A stretch of DNA of 64,000 nucleotides from Notolepis coatsorum (GCA_963971535.1 OZ020592.1:123214304-123278303); one strand, 5' to 3'; numbered from the stretch's first letter, positions 41,729-54,710 are shown. Notes: generated by a model from the sequence alone, not told the origin. A program made the numbers and translations.

Positions 41729-43328
41729 TCAACAACAATATTATTATTTCATTACTTATTTTATTTCTTTTTGGATTTCTAATTTTGCTGTCTTAGTTTT
41801 GCGGGGGTATTTATGCCTCTGGATGATAGTTTAATTCTGTTGGATGGGTGTGTAGCATGTAGGCACTCACAGTTTTTTTTTTTTTTTTTGTTTATTTTTA
41901 AATTTTCTTTGTTTTTGGTTGACTATATTTTTTTTGGGAACTGGCTGGCTGGGGGGGTTCTCTCGCCAGTCAGGGATAGCAGGTGGTGGTGACACAGCGA
42001 GACTGGTAGGAGGTCTGATATAATGAGCTGGGAACTGAGAATGGACGGGAGCTGGTTCATGGTTTGTTTTCCGCTCATTGAGGCTCCAGATGTAGAATCT
42101 GGAGGGTTGTGTCACTTTTTGGGTTATGATAAGTGTTGGGGAATCATATTTCTCTGTCTATAAGGAAGCTCTGTAGGTTGGTGGTCGCAATTTGGCCAGT
42201 TAGTGTTCATGTAGGGTGCAGACATGTGAATTTGATGATTGACTTATGGAAGACTCTGCACCGGCTTGTTGAAAGCTGGCGGAGTGTGTGTGATGTGTGT
42301 TTAAAGGGACTGTGGTTTGTTGACCATGCACATAGGTTCTGTTGGTGATTGGCCTCGTCTAGAGCTGACTGTCCGGACCGGGGAGCTGTCGGGAAACGAG
42401 GTAATTGAAAGTGAAATGATGGTTATTCCACTGTCAAGGGTGGAGGTAGTTGTGTTGATCTTGAGATATTGAATCTAGTAAAACAGTACAGCACAAAAAG
42501 AAATGAGACAAAGATGATTTGATTGAATGTTAACGTAAGAAGCTGTGAAATACATAGATAATGAATTGGAGAAAAATGTATTGTCAAAATGCAGAACAGT
42601 AAAGATGTATCTGTGAAAATAAATGTTTCCAATCTATTGTGTGTTTTGTAAATAATAATCCAAAATGCAAAAAAGGACAGAGGGAAAATCGTTTCCTTCT
42701 GTGGAAAATCGGAGCAGTACCAAAAACTGCATACAACAAAGAAGAGGCTGTGGTTAGCACAAAATACAACAAGAAGAAAACAGTCAAAACGAGGTAGCCG
42801 TAAAGACCTCAGGAGGTTTAAACAGGGATAACTGACAGGGATGAAAGCGAAGAATAATTGAGGCCTCAGTGGTCTTTTCAAGGAGAAGAGATGATTTATG
42901 TTTGCTTGTTTGAATCTCCCTCGATGTTTAGAGTGTTAATCTTTTGGGTAGGATGTATTAATCTTTTCTTGCAGAGTCAATTACACAAAACAGACACATT
43001 GAAGCTAAGTAAACATGGATAAAATAGTCTAAACAAAAAAGCTGTTATTGAAAGAGTGTTTCCTTGTAAAAACAGGAACAGCTTTCTTAGTCTAAAGTCA
43101 TAGTAATAACTGATATTGTGTGTGACTGGGGAAGAAGCCAACGGAAAGAGTGAATGATGATTTTGTAACTGTACAGACGGAAATGGGTTTGGTAGTTCGA
43201 TTTGTGTAAATTTTGGATTTTTTGAATTTTTTGAAAATATTAGCAAAAATGATAATTATGGTTTAACATGTTTAATTTAGAACATATTGGTGCTATATAG
43301 TGGGTTATGAAACCCACTAAGGGTGGAT
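41107..43328. other. non-coding stretch downstream of the Gag-like gene
   Basis: No frame above about 80 codons that reads like protein. A 30-A run (about 41697-41726) and a T run (about 41873-41890) occur. The pol genes expected after a gag are absent, not just frameshifted, as far as I can see. Confidence 0.5.
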
Positions 43329-44340
43329 TGTCGTATATTTATCTAAATAAAACCTGTAAATTAAACAATAGAAATTAAGCACATATATGAAATAGCAAAG
43401 AACTAGGTTCTTTTCTCTTAGAAAAATAGAGACGCACAGCCATGCCAAATCACCTGTTAGGTTAACCATACATTTGAGTCAACAAGAAGGCTGTTAACTG
43501 GCCTCAGTCTAAATGGTACCTTGAGATGTACGGAGGGGAAACACTGAATACAGGTCAGGGAAGGACAAATGTGGATAGCCTTCAAATAAGCTGAGACCAG
43601 CAGAAAAACGTGTTTGTGTAAGGTTTAGAAGAGATTTTATGACTACACAGCCCCACAGTTCAAAGGAAGGTGATCGTTTCATACAGATGTACTGAGACCA
43701 CAGGATGAAACCTCTTTCCCCACAACAAAGTGGGATGGAGGGCCGAATACTTAACTTTAAGTCAGGCCTGAAGGCCAGCCCCAGAGTTCTGTTTACTTTA
43801 GCTAAGCAGTCCAAACAGCCCATTATTTCAATCGATATGAGGGTCGCATTCAGGGACACTTGGGTAAATCATTCTAAAAGGAAACTAGTTCATATCCCCT
43901 CTGTAAGGTCACCTTGTAACGCTGTTTCGCAAGACCCAAATCACTGAGAGGGGAGACCTTCTAGCCAATAGGAAAGCAGGCTCTCTGGGGTGACGGCACT
44001 GGATGGCGCAAGGGCTGGGGGGGGTTCTCTCTTCTCTATAAAACCTACAGGTTGAATGATGGAGGTGAGACAGAGACACGGAGACACGGAGACGCAGAGA
44101 GACACGCAGAGAGAACGAAGAAGCAGAGACGGAGAATCCACCCCACCAGTTCGAGAATAAGAGACGCCACTAAGAAGCCCTCCGGGAAAAGCTGATTAGA
44201 GATAGAAAATAATTGATGCTGTGAACCAGATAATTTAAGCTGTTGGATATTCCAATAAAACAACGGTCAGAACCGTTTTCACCCGCAGCGCTGTCTCCGC
44301 CTCTACGTGATTTCCAAAGGACCACATTTGAATGAACTGT
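43329..44340 (+). repeat. LTR-like block
   Basis: Starts about TGTCGTATATTTATC after a purine-rich CTAAGGGTGGA. It has a TATA box (CTCTATAAAACC near 44034), a GA-rich transcribed-looking region, AATAAA at about 44254 and then a GC-rich end near 44300-44340. Layout fits a retroviral-type 3' LTR in the same orientation as the Gag-like gene. Both boundaries are uncertain because no second copy is visible. Confidence 0.45.
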
Positions 44341-46285
44341 TACTTTAACGGGAAATACAACGAGCAGAGTAAGCTATTCCACTATACATTAGAGAACGAT
44401 CATATAGCTATAACATAGAATCATTGAGAAGATACATTACTGAGGTTGACATTTCCACTGTGTGGCACAGGCTCTCTAAGGGCGAAGATAAATGGTGCTT
44501 TGAACTAACGCTGGCAGCAGTGTCTAGGGGCGCCCTGACCATTTATTGTTTTGGGGAAAAGCCGGCTGTAGATAGGACTTTTATTTGCTAATGTGGGCCC
44601 ACTGTTCATTTCTTTTGAGTGTAATAATAATGTGTGGTTCTTTATAAAATTCCCATTGAACTTTACTCCTTACCTAGTTCTCCACCTACCGTGAAGCGGA
44701 GCAGTAGATAACCCTTAAAGGGAAGAGGTTCTTACTGTGTCTGTAATATAGAGTGAGAGCACTAGGTGCCCAGTGTGGAAGTAGCCTTGATAGATATGCG
44801 ATAATGTAATGTAACATGCTAAGCCTTCAGTAAAGGAGACGTAAATGGGAGCACTGTGTGTGTGTCTGAAGTATCAAGGGGTCTATGGTTCTGTTCTGAT
44901 ATCCAGAACCAGCTTAACCTACTCTGCGTTGTGTGTTTATCCGGTACCAATTCCCTTGTACTTTCAAAAGGCCAGGAAATGGCCTTGTTCGACGGCAGCT
45001 ATGCAGGAGAATGAAGAGGAGAAGTTGTATCAGCATCTGTTTTTAATTCAAAGTAACAAGTGAACAATGATTCTGGTTCAATTAAAATAAAGTGTGCTAT
45101 AATATTAATGTACCAAAAGCACTAAGCCGCTTGCCATTAATATTAGTCTAAGAAAGCAGTTAAAAAGAATGGTCTTCGTCGTTGAGTTGTGGATTGTCTT
45201 TGTGGTCTGGTTGACAACAAAGAGATTCTGTTCTCGTTCCAAAAAGCTCCTTCTCCGTGTTCTCCTCTGCTTGCTGTCCTCTCTGTGAATGGGGAGGTGT
45301 GTTCCTGTGTCGGTTCCGTTTCTGTGTGTCTCCCACCTTCCCATTATATCCATGAGCGAAATCCCGGCGTGACGTCACCAAGTGACCTCACCCCTATGAT
45401 TTTCACCCAATCGCAAGCATTCACAGTGTATTTGAAAAGGAGGTGGGTTCTAAGCAGACCAACGTACTTACGCCTTTTTTAAGTCAGAGAGTTGAATTGC
45501 CTGAACTAAACTTAATACCTTTTAGTATTTACGCTTCAAGATATATCCAATTGATTTGAGATTGATTTTCTAAATACAGACATATTACTTTTAACTAATA
45601 GAATCTTTATATGAGATGAGAATCACCATCTGTTACCATCAAGCCCAGTTTCAAACCTAGGTAAAAATCCAGTTTGGTTTTTAAATTCAAAATAGTTCAT
45701 CCTTGGACCCTCCTCTCTCTACTCCCTATGTCACAAGACTCAGCTAGATAACAGCTACATGATGGGCCCAGCTCTATTGTTCTAACTTTTGGCCCACACC
45801 CATTGTAAACATTTCTTATTGACCCCACCTACTGTCTCTCACATTCCAAGCTGCTTCCCACACACCCTGTATAAACAGTTTCTGTTGTAATCCTGTACCT
45901 AGTTCCTCCTAGTAAACAGCTGCTTGAAGGAGACATGTTCTTTTGTCATTCTCAGTAGATCCCAGTATAGTTGATTTCCAACTGTTACACTTTGAGTACT
46001 TCTATAAGACTAGACACATGATCCATTCCTTTTGCACATGACTTAATGATTAGTTACTGAGTTCCTTAACCTAGAAACAGACATCCTTTTCTCTTATCTG
46101 TATGAACACAAGTTTCAGGCAGGATGTGGATTTATGGTTATCAAATAATACTACATGTCTTTAATGTGCATTCTGTCTAACCCTTTTCTCTCCGGGTAAT
46201 GCTCATTATTGTTTAACCCTTTCCCCACCCCTGCCTATAGTTTATTGTAAAAGGTCTCCACTCATCATTAAGGAAGAGTACTGCT
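44341..46285. other. unassigned; LTR-like piece at 45633-45988
   Basis: 45633 TGTTACCATC... to 45988 ...CAACTGTTACA has LTR-like ends and a TATAAA-type box (CTGTATAAACAG near 45868), but I found no target duplication. The remainder shows no frame or known repeat. Confidence 0.3.
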
Positions 46286-46621
46286 TTGGGGAGTGAATAT
46301 ATCATCCACCTTACTGCCATCGGGTGTGGGAGGGCTCAGGAAGTATTGGGGGAAGTGTGGGTGTGTGGGGAGCTACTGCTGATTGACCTGGAGGGCAAGA
46401 AGGACCAGAGTACCATCCCTAGGTCAGTGAATCCTAGACCCCATCCACTCCTGCTGCTCGACCTCCACTTCAACATTCCTGGCCTACAGTCGGGGACCCA
46501 GCTGGACTCAGCTCTGCTGCGTTCTCGCTACCAGGTAGCCGTGTACAACCACTCCCATAAAGCAGGGATAATCCACCCTGCTACATACAGAAACATTTTA
46601 TTCTTAAAATCGTATTCTTAA
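46286..46621 (+). other. unidentified 111-codon ORF
   Basis: The frame (MGSEYIIHLTAIGCGRAQEV..., HPLLLLDLHFNIPGLQSG, LLRSRYQVAVYNHSHKAGII) reads more like protein than its neighbours but matches no family that I recognise. Could be a fragment of an old transposase or a host exon. The first codon is GTG; there is no clear ATG start. Confidence 0.2.
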
Positions 46622-47209
46622 AATAAGTCTTAAAATCTTATTTTCAATAAACAAGCAGAAGACATCCGCCAGTGGGGGGCAGAAGATGTTTGTCGCCTGA
46701 TTCCAATTTAAATAGTTTCAAGAAATGTTTGGAAACAAGTTACAATGAAATAAGGCAGATCACTCCTTCTGTTTCAAGATCATTTAGCTTGTTTTGAGGA
46801 AATTCCTGAAACAAACTCATTGAAACAAAAGACCTTTTCAAATCTCTCCCCCATTAGATTTTTTCCCCACTTGTTTTAAGAAAACAAAAATGTAATAACT
46901 TGTCACGGACGGTACACAAATTACAAAGTATTGTGTAATAACATAACAATAAATTGGCCTGGTAATTTCTGGTAGGATCTATGAGGTAAAGCTTTCTGAG
47001 AAAGCAAATGACAAATAATTACTTGTTAAGTTAATTCTATGTTGGAAAGTCTTTCTATGGAAATTCTGTCAGGTTTTAAACTGTGTGAGTATCAAACAAG
47101 AAAGATTGTCAGGTTTTAAACTGTTTAAACAGTAATTAAAAAATGCACTATTGTATTATTTCCCTCTGTATATTCTATTTTACTCTTGTATTACTATTTT
47201 AAAATCAAA
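46622..47209. other. AT-rich, unassigned
   Basis: A short repeat, CAGGTTTTAAACTGT, occurs twice (about 47071 and 47110). AACAAGTTACAATGAAATAA resembles a common fish repeat but is too short to classify. Confidence 0.3.
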
Positions 47210-47450
47210 CCGGGAACAAAGAGGCCTGTTGGCATGTTCGATCCTAATATGAAAAACTATGTGATTTAATGTTCTATGTCTTATCTTGACTTTGTCTATT
47301 TTGATGCTCGTTTTATAATCATTTGATGTCTGAGCTTCATGCATTGCTCTTGATCTGACAATTTTGTGCTAATTTCATGCCTGTCTTTTTTTGTTGCTGT
47401 GAAGCACTTTGAGCTGCAATTCTTGTATGAAAGGTGCTATACAAATACAG
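47210..47450 (+). mobile_element. LINE 3' end feeding into an (ATT)n tail
   Basis: GTGAAGCACTTTGAGCTGCA and GGTGCTATACAAATACAGTT match the copy at 32685-32870. Confidence 0.75.
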
Positions 47451-47698
<248 letters not shown>

Positions 47699-48134
47699 GC
47701 AGTAACAACGCACATGTCATATTTTAGCACAGCCCTACAATCTTAAACGTTGATAGTTCAGGACAATGGCACGGCCCCTACCCATAATCCCAGGCTGCAG
47801 GATTAAAGTGGACCTAATAAACCATACCTCCTGTATGAATTATGAGAGAAATATACTCCTTCTCTTGCTCATTCTGTACGCGGCCCTGTGGGCCCTCCGA
47901 GCCCGGAGCCTCTCCAGACAGCCGCCCTGGGTCAGGCCACTAATATTTAATCACAACTTGACAAAAAGGTCACTGAATACAGACCAAAACGCCTCCTGGC
48001 AGGCAGCAGCAGGGGGGGTGTTGTCATCCCGCCGCTCACAGCGAGACCGGCAGTGAATACTAATGGAGCTGGGAAACCTGCTGTCCTGGAGAGAAGCTGC
48101 AGAGGGTGTCGTTCCAGAAGTACACACATGTACA
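47699..48134. other. unassigned
   Basis: One 96-codon plus frame (47766-48056) without recognisable content. Confidence 0.35.
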
Positions 48135-48305
48135 TATTTTACATTACATTTACGTTTAGTCATTCAGCTGCACGCTTTTATCCAAAGCGACTTACAAGTT
48201 CTGTGCGACAAGTCAACAGGAAGGGTACAACTCTGGCAGCTAAGGGTAAATTACATTGTTCATCAAACAGTGTTGAACTTGTGTGCTACAGTCTTGAGTG
48301 CATAT
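48135..48305 (-). mobile_element. L2-like LINE 3' end, reversed
   Basis: TTACATTTACGTTTAGTCAT, TTTTATCCAAAGCGACTTAC and GTGCGACAAGTCAACAGGAA are the reverse of the tail at 26215-26315. Confidence 0.75.
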
Positions 48306-48579
48306 TAGCATATAGGTAGTCAAAGTAGGTATAGGCAAGCATCCGTCACTGACTGACACTGTTACATGTGACTGTCCTGTATGTATTTATGTATATATGT
48401 ATTTATTGTGGGGATTGGGAGATGGGAGGGGGGCGTTTGATGTCTGATGTTTCATGTTGATGTCCCAAACAATTACCACCAACCATCGTTGTGTGGCATT
48501 AAAGTATCTTGTATCTTGTATCTTGCAAATAGGCAAGGCAGATTCCTTAGTAGGAGAGTGCATACTAGGTCAAATAAAG

Positions 48580-49215
48580 GCATGGATAACCCTCTCCAGG
48601 TCAAATAAAGGCATGGATGAATGAATGAATGAATGAAAACTTTATTTAACAGATTGCAGAATGGGTACAATACAGTACGGCTCAATACACACAATTGTTA
48701 AGGGGATGCAGACCTGAGAAAGACGTTAGTCTTGTTTCCATCAGGGTCCCCCATTTTCAATTCATATAGAAACAATAACAATAACAATAACAATATCCAG
48801 GTCAAATGAAGGCATGGATAACAATATCCAGGTCAAATAAAGGCATGGATAACAATATCCAGGTCAAATAAAGGCATGGATAACAATATCCAGGTCAAAT
48901 AAAGGCATGGATAACAATATCCAGGTGAAATGAAGGCATGGCTAACAATATCCAGGTGAAATGAAGGCATGGATAACAATATCCAGGTGAAATGAAGGCA
49001 TGGCTAACAATATCCAGGTGAAATGAAGGCATGGATAACAATATCCAGGTGAAATGAAGGCATGGATAACAATATCCAGGTCAAATAAAGGCATGGATAA
49101 CAATCTCCAGGTCAAATAAAGGCATGGGTAACAATATCCAGGTCAAATGAAGGCATGGATAACAATCTCCAGGTCAAATAAAGGCATGGATAACAATCTC
49201 CAGGTCACATACAGG
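48580..49215. repeat. 31-bp minisatellite flanking a dispersed repeat
   Basis: Unit TAACAATATCCAGGTCAAAT plus AAAGGCATGGA, about 14 copies from 48785 and at least one before 48620. The two parts are separated by the repeat module. Variants: ATCTCC for ATATCC, GTGAAATG for GTCAAATA. Confidence 0.92.
48620..48775 (-). repeat. dispersed repeat module, copy 3
   Basis: (GAAT)n, AAAACTTTATTTAACAGATT, GGGTACAATACAGTACGGCT and CCCCCATTTTCAATTCATAT. It sits within the 31-bp minisatellite, which probably shows where it inserted. Confidence 0.78.
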
Positions 49216-49439
49216 CAGACCAGGCTGCAGAAACAAATTAGTGGGGGGGCATAAAATGGTCTCGGGGGGCACAATGGTTTTTCAACACAGGTTCCCTTTT
49301 ATACGTTTCAGCTGGGACAGCGGCGCTGTGGCTTGCTTGGCGCTGCCCACGGTGCTGAACTAAACAGCAGAGAGGCAATTGAAAAATCTAATTTCTCTCT
49401 ATCTTAAGAACTTTCACTTATACAAAAACAGACTGAACG

Positions 49440-49990
49440 GATATATATAACCGACCTGCTGGGGCAGCGGACTGAGAGCAGGGGACACAAACAGGCTGGA
49501 TAAGCTGGTCAGGAAGGCCAGTAGCGTGGTTGGGGTGGAGCTGGACTCTAGCGAGGGTGGCGGAGAGGAGGAACCTTGCTAAGCTCCAGGCCATCAGGGA
49601 AAACCCCTCCCACCCACTATACACAGACTTGGCTGACAGGAGGAGCATGTTATAGGCTCACACTACCTAAATGCAGCACTGAACGGCACAGGAAGTCCTT
49701 CATTCCGACAGCCATCAGACTATACAATGCATCACTGTGCCTCACTGCATCACTGAGCACAGAGTGACAATTACCATCTTCCTGGACTCTTACTTTTTAA
49801 ACAGCACTGTGCATTATTACACCTACTGTAGACTTCAGTATATTTTTACTGTATTTATTTACTGTATCTTTTATTCAATTTTTTTCTATTTCATTTTATT
49901 CTATTCTTAGGCCATTTGTTTTGTTATTCGTATTTGTGACTTGTTCTATCTAAATGTTTAATGTTGAGTGATTTGCAGTGTCAAATTTCC
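49440..49990 (+). mobile_element. LINE 3' end with ORF2 C-terminus
   Basis: The frames encode DKLVRKASSVVGVELDSS..., then HPLYTDLADRRSM and RHRKSFIPTAIRLYNASL, the last part of a fish LINE ORF2 with stops and shifts, and a T-rich 3' UTR. Confidence 0.75.
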
Positions 49991-50736
49991 CTCAGGATAA
50001 TACATTTCTATTCTATATCTTTGAAAAGTCTCCATTTATTCAACACTTCTGAATTCACTGACAAACTGAACTGAACTGACAAAAATAAGGTGCATAAAAA
50101 AGCAAACAAAATTCCTCCACAGGCTACTCACCATCATAAGTAGAGAGGCAAGCAGTGTTTGGGGACAGAGTGAAATCTTCTTAAAACACTGCCCCTCCAC
50201 TCATTCCTGAACTTTTTTGTTAAGTCCTTCTCAAATGCCAACTGAATTAAATTGGCCTTAGTTGCGTCGATGAAGCATACTAAGGCGATGTTCTGTAAAG
50301 ACGTTCTTGAGGGTAGAAAACAAATTCTCACAGAGTGCCGTGCTAGCTTCAGTAGTGTTGTTGTTGACATCAGTGCCCACTAGGGCTGTCCCCGACTAAG
50401 GATTTGGATAGTTAACTTTGATTGAAAAAAAAAAAAAATGTTTACCAGGGTGGGCACAGCTGACTCAGTGGGCGGGCCCGGCCCCCTAATGCCCGCCCAT
50501 GGCGCCGGGACTGCATACAGGCATGGATAACCCTCTCCAGAGAGGGAGAGAGGTAGGGCTTTACTTTGGACAGGAGCCTCAACTGAAAAAAGGAGCCTTT
50601 TACTTCAGAGCCAATTTTGTTTGTTGAATTTAAAACCACTATCAAAAGTGACACAAGACTTTTGATAAAGGAGTGATTCTTGGCATCAAGGGGTCCTAGA
50701 GCACTAACAGTCATTAAAACAATGACTGAACACAAT
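49991..50736. other. unassigned; hAT-like end at about 50381
   Basis: TAGGGCTGTCCCCGACTAAG looks like a hAT terminus but no partner was found. CAGGCATGGATAACCCTCTC (50518-50537) is a stray unit of the 31-bp minisatellite. Confidence 0.35.
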
Positions 50737-51232
50737 AACGATAGGTTATGTATATAACCTAGTTATATGAGTACTGGCTGAGCGTCCCGCTCTTCAACAT
50801 ATTGAGATATACCTCATCTCCAGTACCTACTGTACTACATAACGAAAACAAAGCACCCTTGCACTTGACCAGGCCCCGCCCCAGTGACTTACCCATAAGA
50901 CACCAGGCGTGGTCACACTCGCCCTTCCTCCGGAAAAGTTTTCCATCAGAAACCCCCCCCCCAAGGGACCTCAGGGCACGCTAGAGCGGGACGCTCAGCC
51001 AGTACTCATATAACTAGGTTATATACATAACCTATCGTTATATACTCGTACTGGCGATCGCGTCCCGCTCTTCGCCATATTGAGATATGGGGCAGAGCGG
51101 ACGCGAGGCCCGACAAATGTACCCCCTGAGGACCCGTAAGCCCACACCAGGGGGGAGGGGAGTCCCGTCACCCCTCCTTCCTAGTGAAGAGGGGGCGGCA
51201 GTCAACTCCACCCAAGTGCGAAAAAGAGGGAA

Positions 51233-52100
51233 CTAGAAACCTCCAAACGCACAGCACAGGCGGAACCACGTGTGACACAACACCTTGTGGTCCACACCCA
51301 CACATCCCTGCTCACCCACCGAAAGGCGGGAAGCAGAGGAGGTTCCAGACCTCAGAACCGCCTGGGAGACAGAACCCCCAGTCATGTCCATGAGGTAAAA
51401 CCGTACGAAGGGACCCGGGGAGGACCATGAGGCTGCAGCACAGATGTCCTCCACCGAGGCCCCTCCTAACAGGGCGGCAGAGGCCGCCACCCCACGAGTG
51501 GAGTGCGCCCTGACACCCCCAGGGGGGGGCCAGCCCAGCCAACGTGTAGCAAAGGGCAATGCCCTCGCACAACCAATGGAACAGGCGCTGTTTTGACAGT
51601 GCCTTACCAGTGCGAGAGCCACCATAACAGACAAAAAGCTGATCGGTAGCCCTGAGGTCCTGAGTACGGCTCAGGTAAATCCCCAAAGCCCGGACCGGAC
51701 ATGACAGGTGAAGGCTCACCTCTAACTCACTAGCGTGAGGAGGCGGATGAAACGCCTGAACCACAATATCCCTAGATCGAAAAGAGCTCCGGATATTTTC
51801 TGGCACGAAGACTGGATTAGGCCGCAGAGTGGCACCGCTATCGACACGAATAGACAGGCACTCAGGCCGCACCGAGAGAGCACAGAGCTCACCCACGCGC
51901 TTAGCGGAGGTGATGGCCAGCAGGAACACAGTCTTGAACGACAGCTGTTCCAAAGGCGCTTGCTCAAGAGGCTCAAACGGGGCCTCGGACAACCGACCGA
52001 GGACCAATTGAAGATCCCAACTCGGAGATAGAGAACATTTCACCGGCTTAAGGCGCCGAGCGCCAAGCAGGAAACGCTTCACAAGAGGGTGGCTGAACAA
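51233..52100 (-). pseudogene. DIRS tyrosine recombinase, frameshifted
   Basis: The frame from 52100 has FKTVFLLAITSAKRVGELCA, holding the first catalytic Arg, then RPNPVFVPENIRSS, HLSCPVRALGIYLSRTQDLR, TDQLFVCYGG and KALSKQRLFHWLCEGIAL. Near 51540 the sense moves to a second frame with GVRAHSTRGVAASAALLGGA (the HxxR pair), VEDICAAASWSS and FVRFYLMDM (catalytic Tyr). Tyrosine recombinases insert circular DIRS intermediates without target duplication. The frame break makes this copy inactive. Confidence 0.85.
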
Positions 52101-52199
52101 CGTACGCCCTCAAACCCCTCATGACAAGAGGATATAGCCGCAGCATATACCCTCACCGTCGAAGCCGACAGTCTATCAAGGATACACTGAAGGAAGGTA

Positions 52200-54162
52200 A
52201 GGACAGCGTCCAGGGGGCAGGACACCGGGTCCCGGCCCCCCACCTTACACCACTCTTGGAAAAATACACCACCTACCCGCGTAAACCGCGATAGTGGAGG
52301 GAGCATGCGCGTTCCGGATGGTGTCAACCACAGAAGGGTCCATCCTCTCCAGACTCACCCTCTCACCAGCCAAACCATCAGAGGCTGGCCCAGCACAGGG
52401 GGCCGCCACAGCGAGCCGTGCGCTTGAGAGAGGGCCCACGACGACCAAGGAACCGGCCACGGCGGGGCTACTAAGAGCTGGATCAGGACCGGGAACCACA
52501 CAGCTGTGCCCCGGTCCGGCGCAATCAGGATCAAGGTCCTGCGCTCCCGACGTATCCGCACCAACAACTGACCTATCAGATGTATGGGGGGAAGAATCCC
52601 AGGCGGCCACGGCATCGGTCCCAGACCTCAGGGTGAAGACCGCCCGCGACATCACACCTGTACCCACATTCCTGCCGGGGATGTGGAGAGCCCTCAGGCT
52701 GTGCAGATGGAGAACGCCCATAGCCAGCCGACCGCCCGGTGCAGACTGACGTTGTATTGTCCGTCCTGATCAAAACACAGTTTGAGGACCAGAAGGACCG
52801 CCTTCAATACCAACACATTGAACGTAGCGCAGACCGGGCAGCATGGCTTGCCAGCCGCCCCCTACTGTGTTGGCCCGACGCGTCTCCAGCGAGGGAGGCG
52901 TCGGTGAAAACGTGACGTGTGACAGCCTACTGCTCATGGGGACCCCCCTGGTGAGGACCCCAGAGGGCGAGGTCCCCCAGTACTGACACAGGAACCTTAG
53001 CCGCTTCCACTTGCCTCTCACCAGGTCTATTTCCATACTGGAAAAAAACCACCTCCGTAACCTCCTCCTGGGGTGAAGAGGAGGCCAAGAAGGACCAGGG
53101 AATGAGCAGATGCCATCATACCGAGCAGGCGTATCACAGACAGCGCCGTAACCGTCCTAGGATGGAACCTCCCGAGCGTGTCGACAACACGCTCTGAGAG
53201 GGATGCCCATAGCACTCCACCCGTTGACTGGGAAGAGGAGTACTCTACTTCCAGTCTACAGCAAACCCCAGGCTGGTAAGGAATTTCACCACCTGACTGG
53301 TATGAGACCTGACGATCCACCTTGACCGCCAAGGACCAGAACGTTGTCAGGGCAGAATACACTTCATAACCCCTGACGACGCAGAGGCCCCAGTGCGGCC
53401 TCCACGCACCTGGTGAAGATGCGGGGAGCCAGAGAAAAGCCGAACGGCAGCCTCTGGTACTCATACGCTAAACCCTGCAAAGGAAGCGTAGGTAAGCCCT
53501 AGGATGGAAGATCGGGGATGCGAATACGCATCCTACAGGTCTATGGAGGAGAACCAGGCCACCAACTGACAGTGTTCAACAGGTAGGAGACGATCCAAAA
53601 AAATGCTGAACCTTCCCATGGGACAGGTCCAGCATGGGTCTGACACCCCCCCTCCCGATTTCTCGGGCACCAGAGAATACCGGGAGGAAAACACCACGAC
53701 GATGGCTTGCTTCGTCCACAGAGATTGGATCTCGTTGACCAGAGCTGTCACTGCTGGTGACCCTGACAATAGGGTCTGTACCAAACCCGAAAACGGGTGG
53801 GGTTGTGTAAATACAAGTCCCCGCCTCAGCGTTCTCTCCATCCACCTCGACATATGGTACTGCTGTAGCCATATGTGATGATAGATAGGCGGCCCGGTCC
53901 CACCCGCTGTGCGTAGCCTCTGTGGAGTTGGGACATCGGACCCTGCACTACCCATGAGGCAATCGCACCCAAGGGGGGACCCCGACAGAAAAGGCCGGTT
54001 TGATACGGGGGAAGCTGACATCAAACTAGGTGACAAAAGCTCCCCCACTGAACACCCCTCCAGAACATGCTGAGGAGTTGTTCTGCAGCTGGACATGCAA
54101 GGTGTGAAGCCCCCATGGGTTCCTACACATCGTAGCCCTGCAGTGATATTACTACCACCCAA
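52200..54162 (-). pseudogene. DIRS RT and RNase H remnants
   Basis: Going down the minus strand: ALVNEIQSLWTKQAIVVV, a shifted FSSRYSLVPEKSGGG and WFSSIDL (53.5-53.9 kb); a middle piece in which the expected YLDD region is unrecognisable; SERVVDTLGRFHPRTV and IRLLGMMASAHSLVLLGLL (53.1-53.2 kb); RLSHVTFSPTPPSLE (near 52.9 kb); MIRTDNTTSVC (52.75 kb); ALHIPGRNVGTGVMSRA (52.67 kb); and the recombinase N-terminus DTIRNAHAPSTIAVYAGRW (52.3 kb). The pieces lie in several frames. Confidence 0.75.
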
Positions 54163-54415
54163 ATCACGCGAGCCTGCCAGACCACTGCCGATCTTGCGGG
54201 AGTGGGAGGCACCAACGTGACACCCGGCCTGGCGAAGGCGAGGTCGGGGAAGCCCGCACTGTTTGCCTCAAAAAGGTATCGAGCCCCCGTGCTGACAACA
54301 CTCGTAGTTGACAGACGTAACACCAGGCTCAACCAAACACAACTTATGGTGTGGGAGCCGCTTGACAGCACAACATTCTCACGGACAGACCCAAGCTCAG
54401 CCATCAACTGGGTAA
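54163..54415. other. unassigned, possibly the rest of the DIRS element
   Basis: No clear repeat end. A short plus frame here has no recognisable content. Confidence 0.3.
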
Positions 54416-54710
54416 GATAAGATAAGATAAGATAAGATAAGATAAGATATTCCTTTATTGATCTCCTTTCGGGCGTCATAGCAGCATGGGTGAGTGGGGG
54501 AGGGGAGGTAGAAGTATGGACAGGGTAATAGAAGAAAGACATAAATATAGGCAATAAAATGTAATAATACTATATCTATATCTGCACGTATCCTTAGCTA
54601 CTCTTCCTAGTTACACTGCTGGCCAGTATGACTTACTACCATAGTGTATTTATACCTGTATCACTGTACATATTAATACTACAACTCTATACATACATGT
54701 GATTAGCACT
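54416..54710 (-). mobile_element. LINE 3' end, reversed, with (GATAA)n
   Basis: GATAAGATAAGATATTCCTT, TATTGATCTCCTTTCGGG and CATAGCAGCATGGGTG are the reverse of the family at 27958-28368. Confidence 0.78.

Larger units (their letters stand above)
50737..54162 (-). mobile_element. DIRS-type retrotransposon, decayed, 5' end missing
   Basis: The minus strand carries DIRS-like RT, RNase H and tyrosine recombinase remnants in that order. At the 3' end a terminal repeat (50740-50793) is repeated inverted in an internal complementary region (about 50984-51041), 57 bp identical by eye. There it joins, through GTT, a second block (ATATACTCGTACTGGCGATC...) that should be the complement of the lost left end. 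This is the DIRS architecture. No such left end was found near 54.2-54.4 kb. Confidence 0.85.

Noticed and set aside
53027..53464. 145-codon minus frame as an independent gene
   Set aside because: It contains DIRS RT-connection sequence (IRLLGMMASAHSL) in a shifted frame and belongs to the decayed DIRS element.
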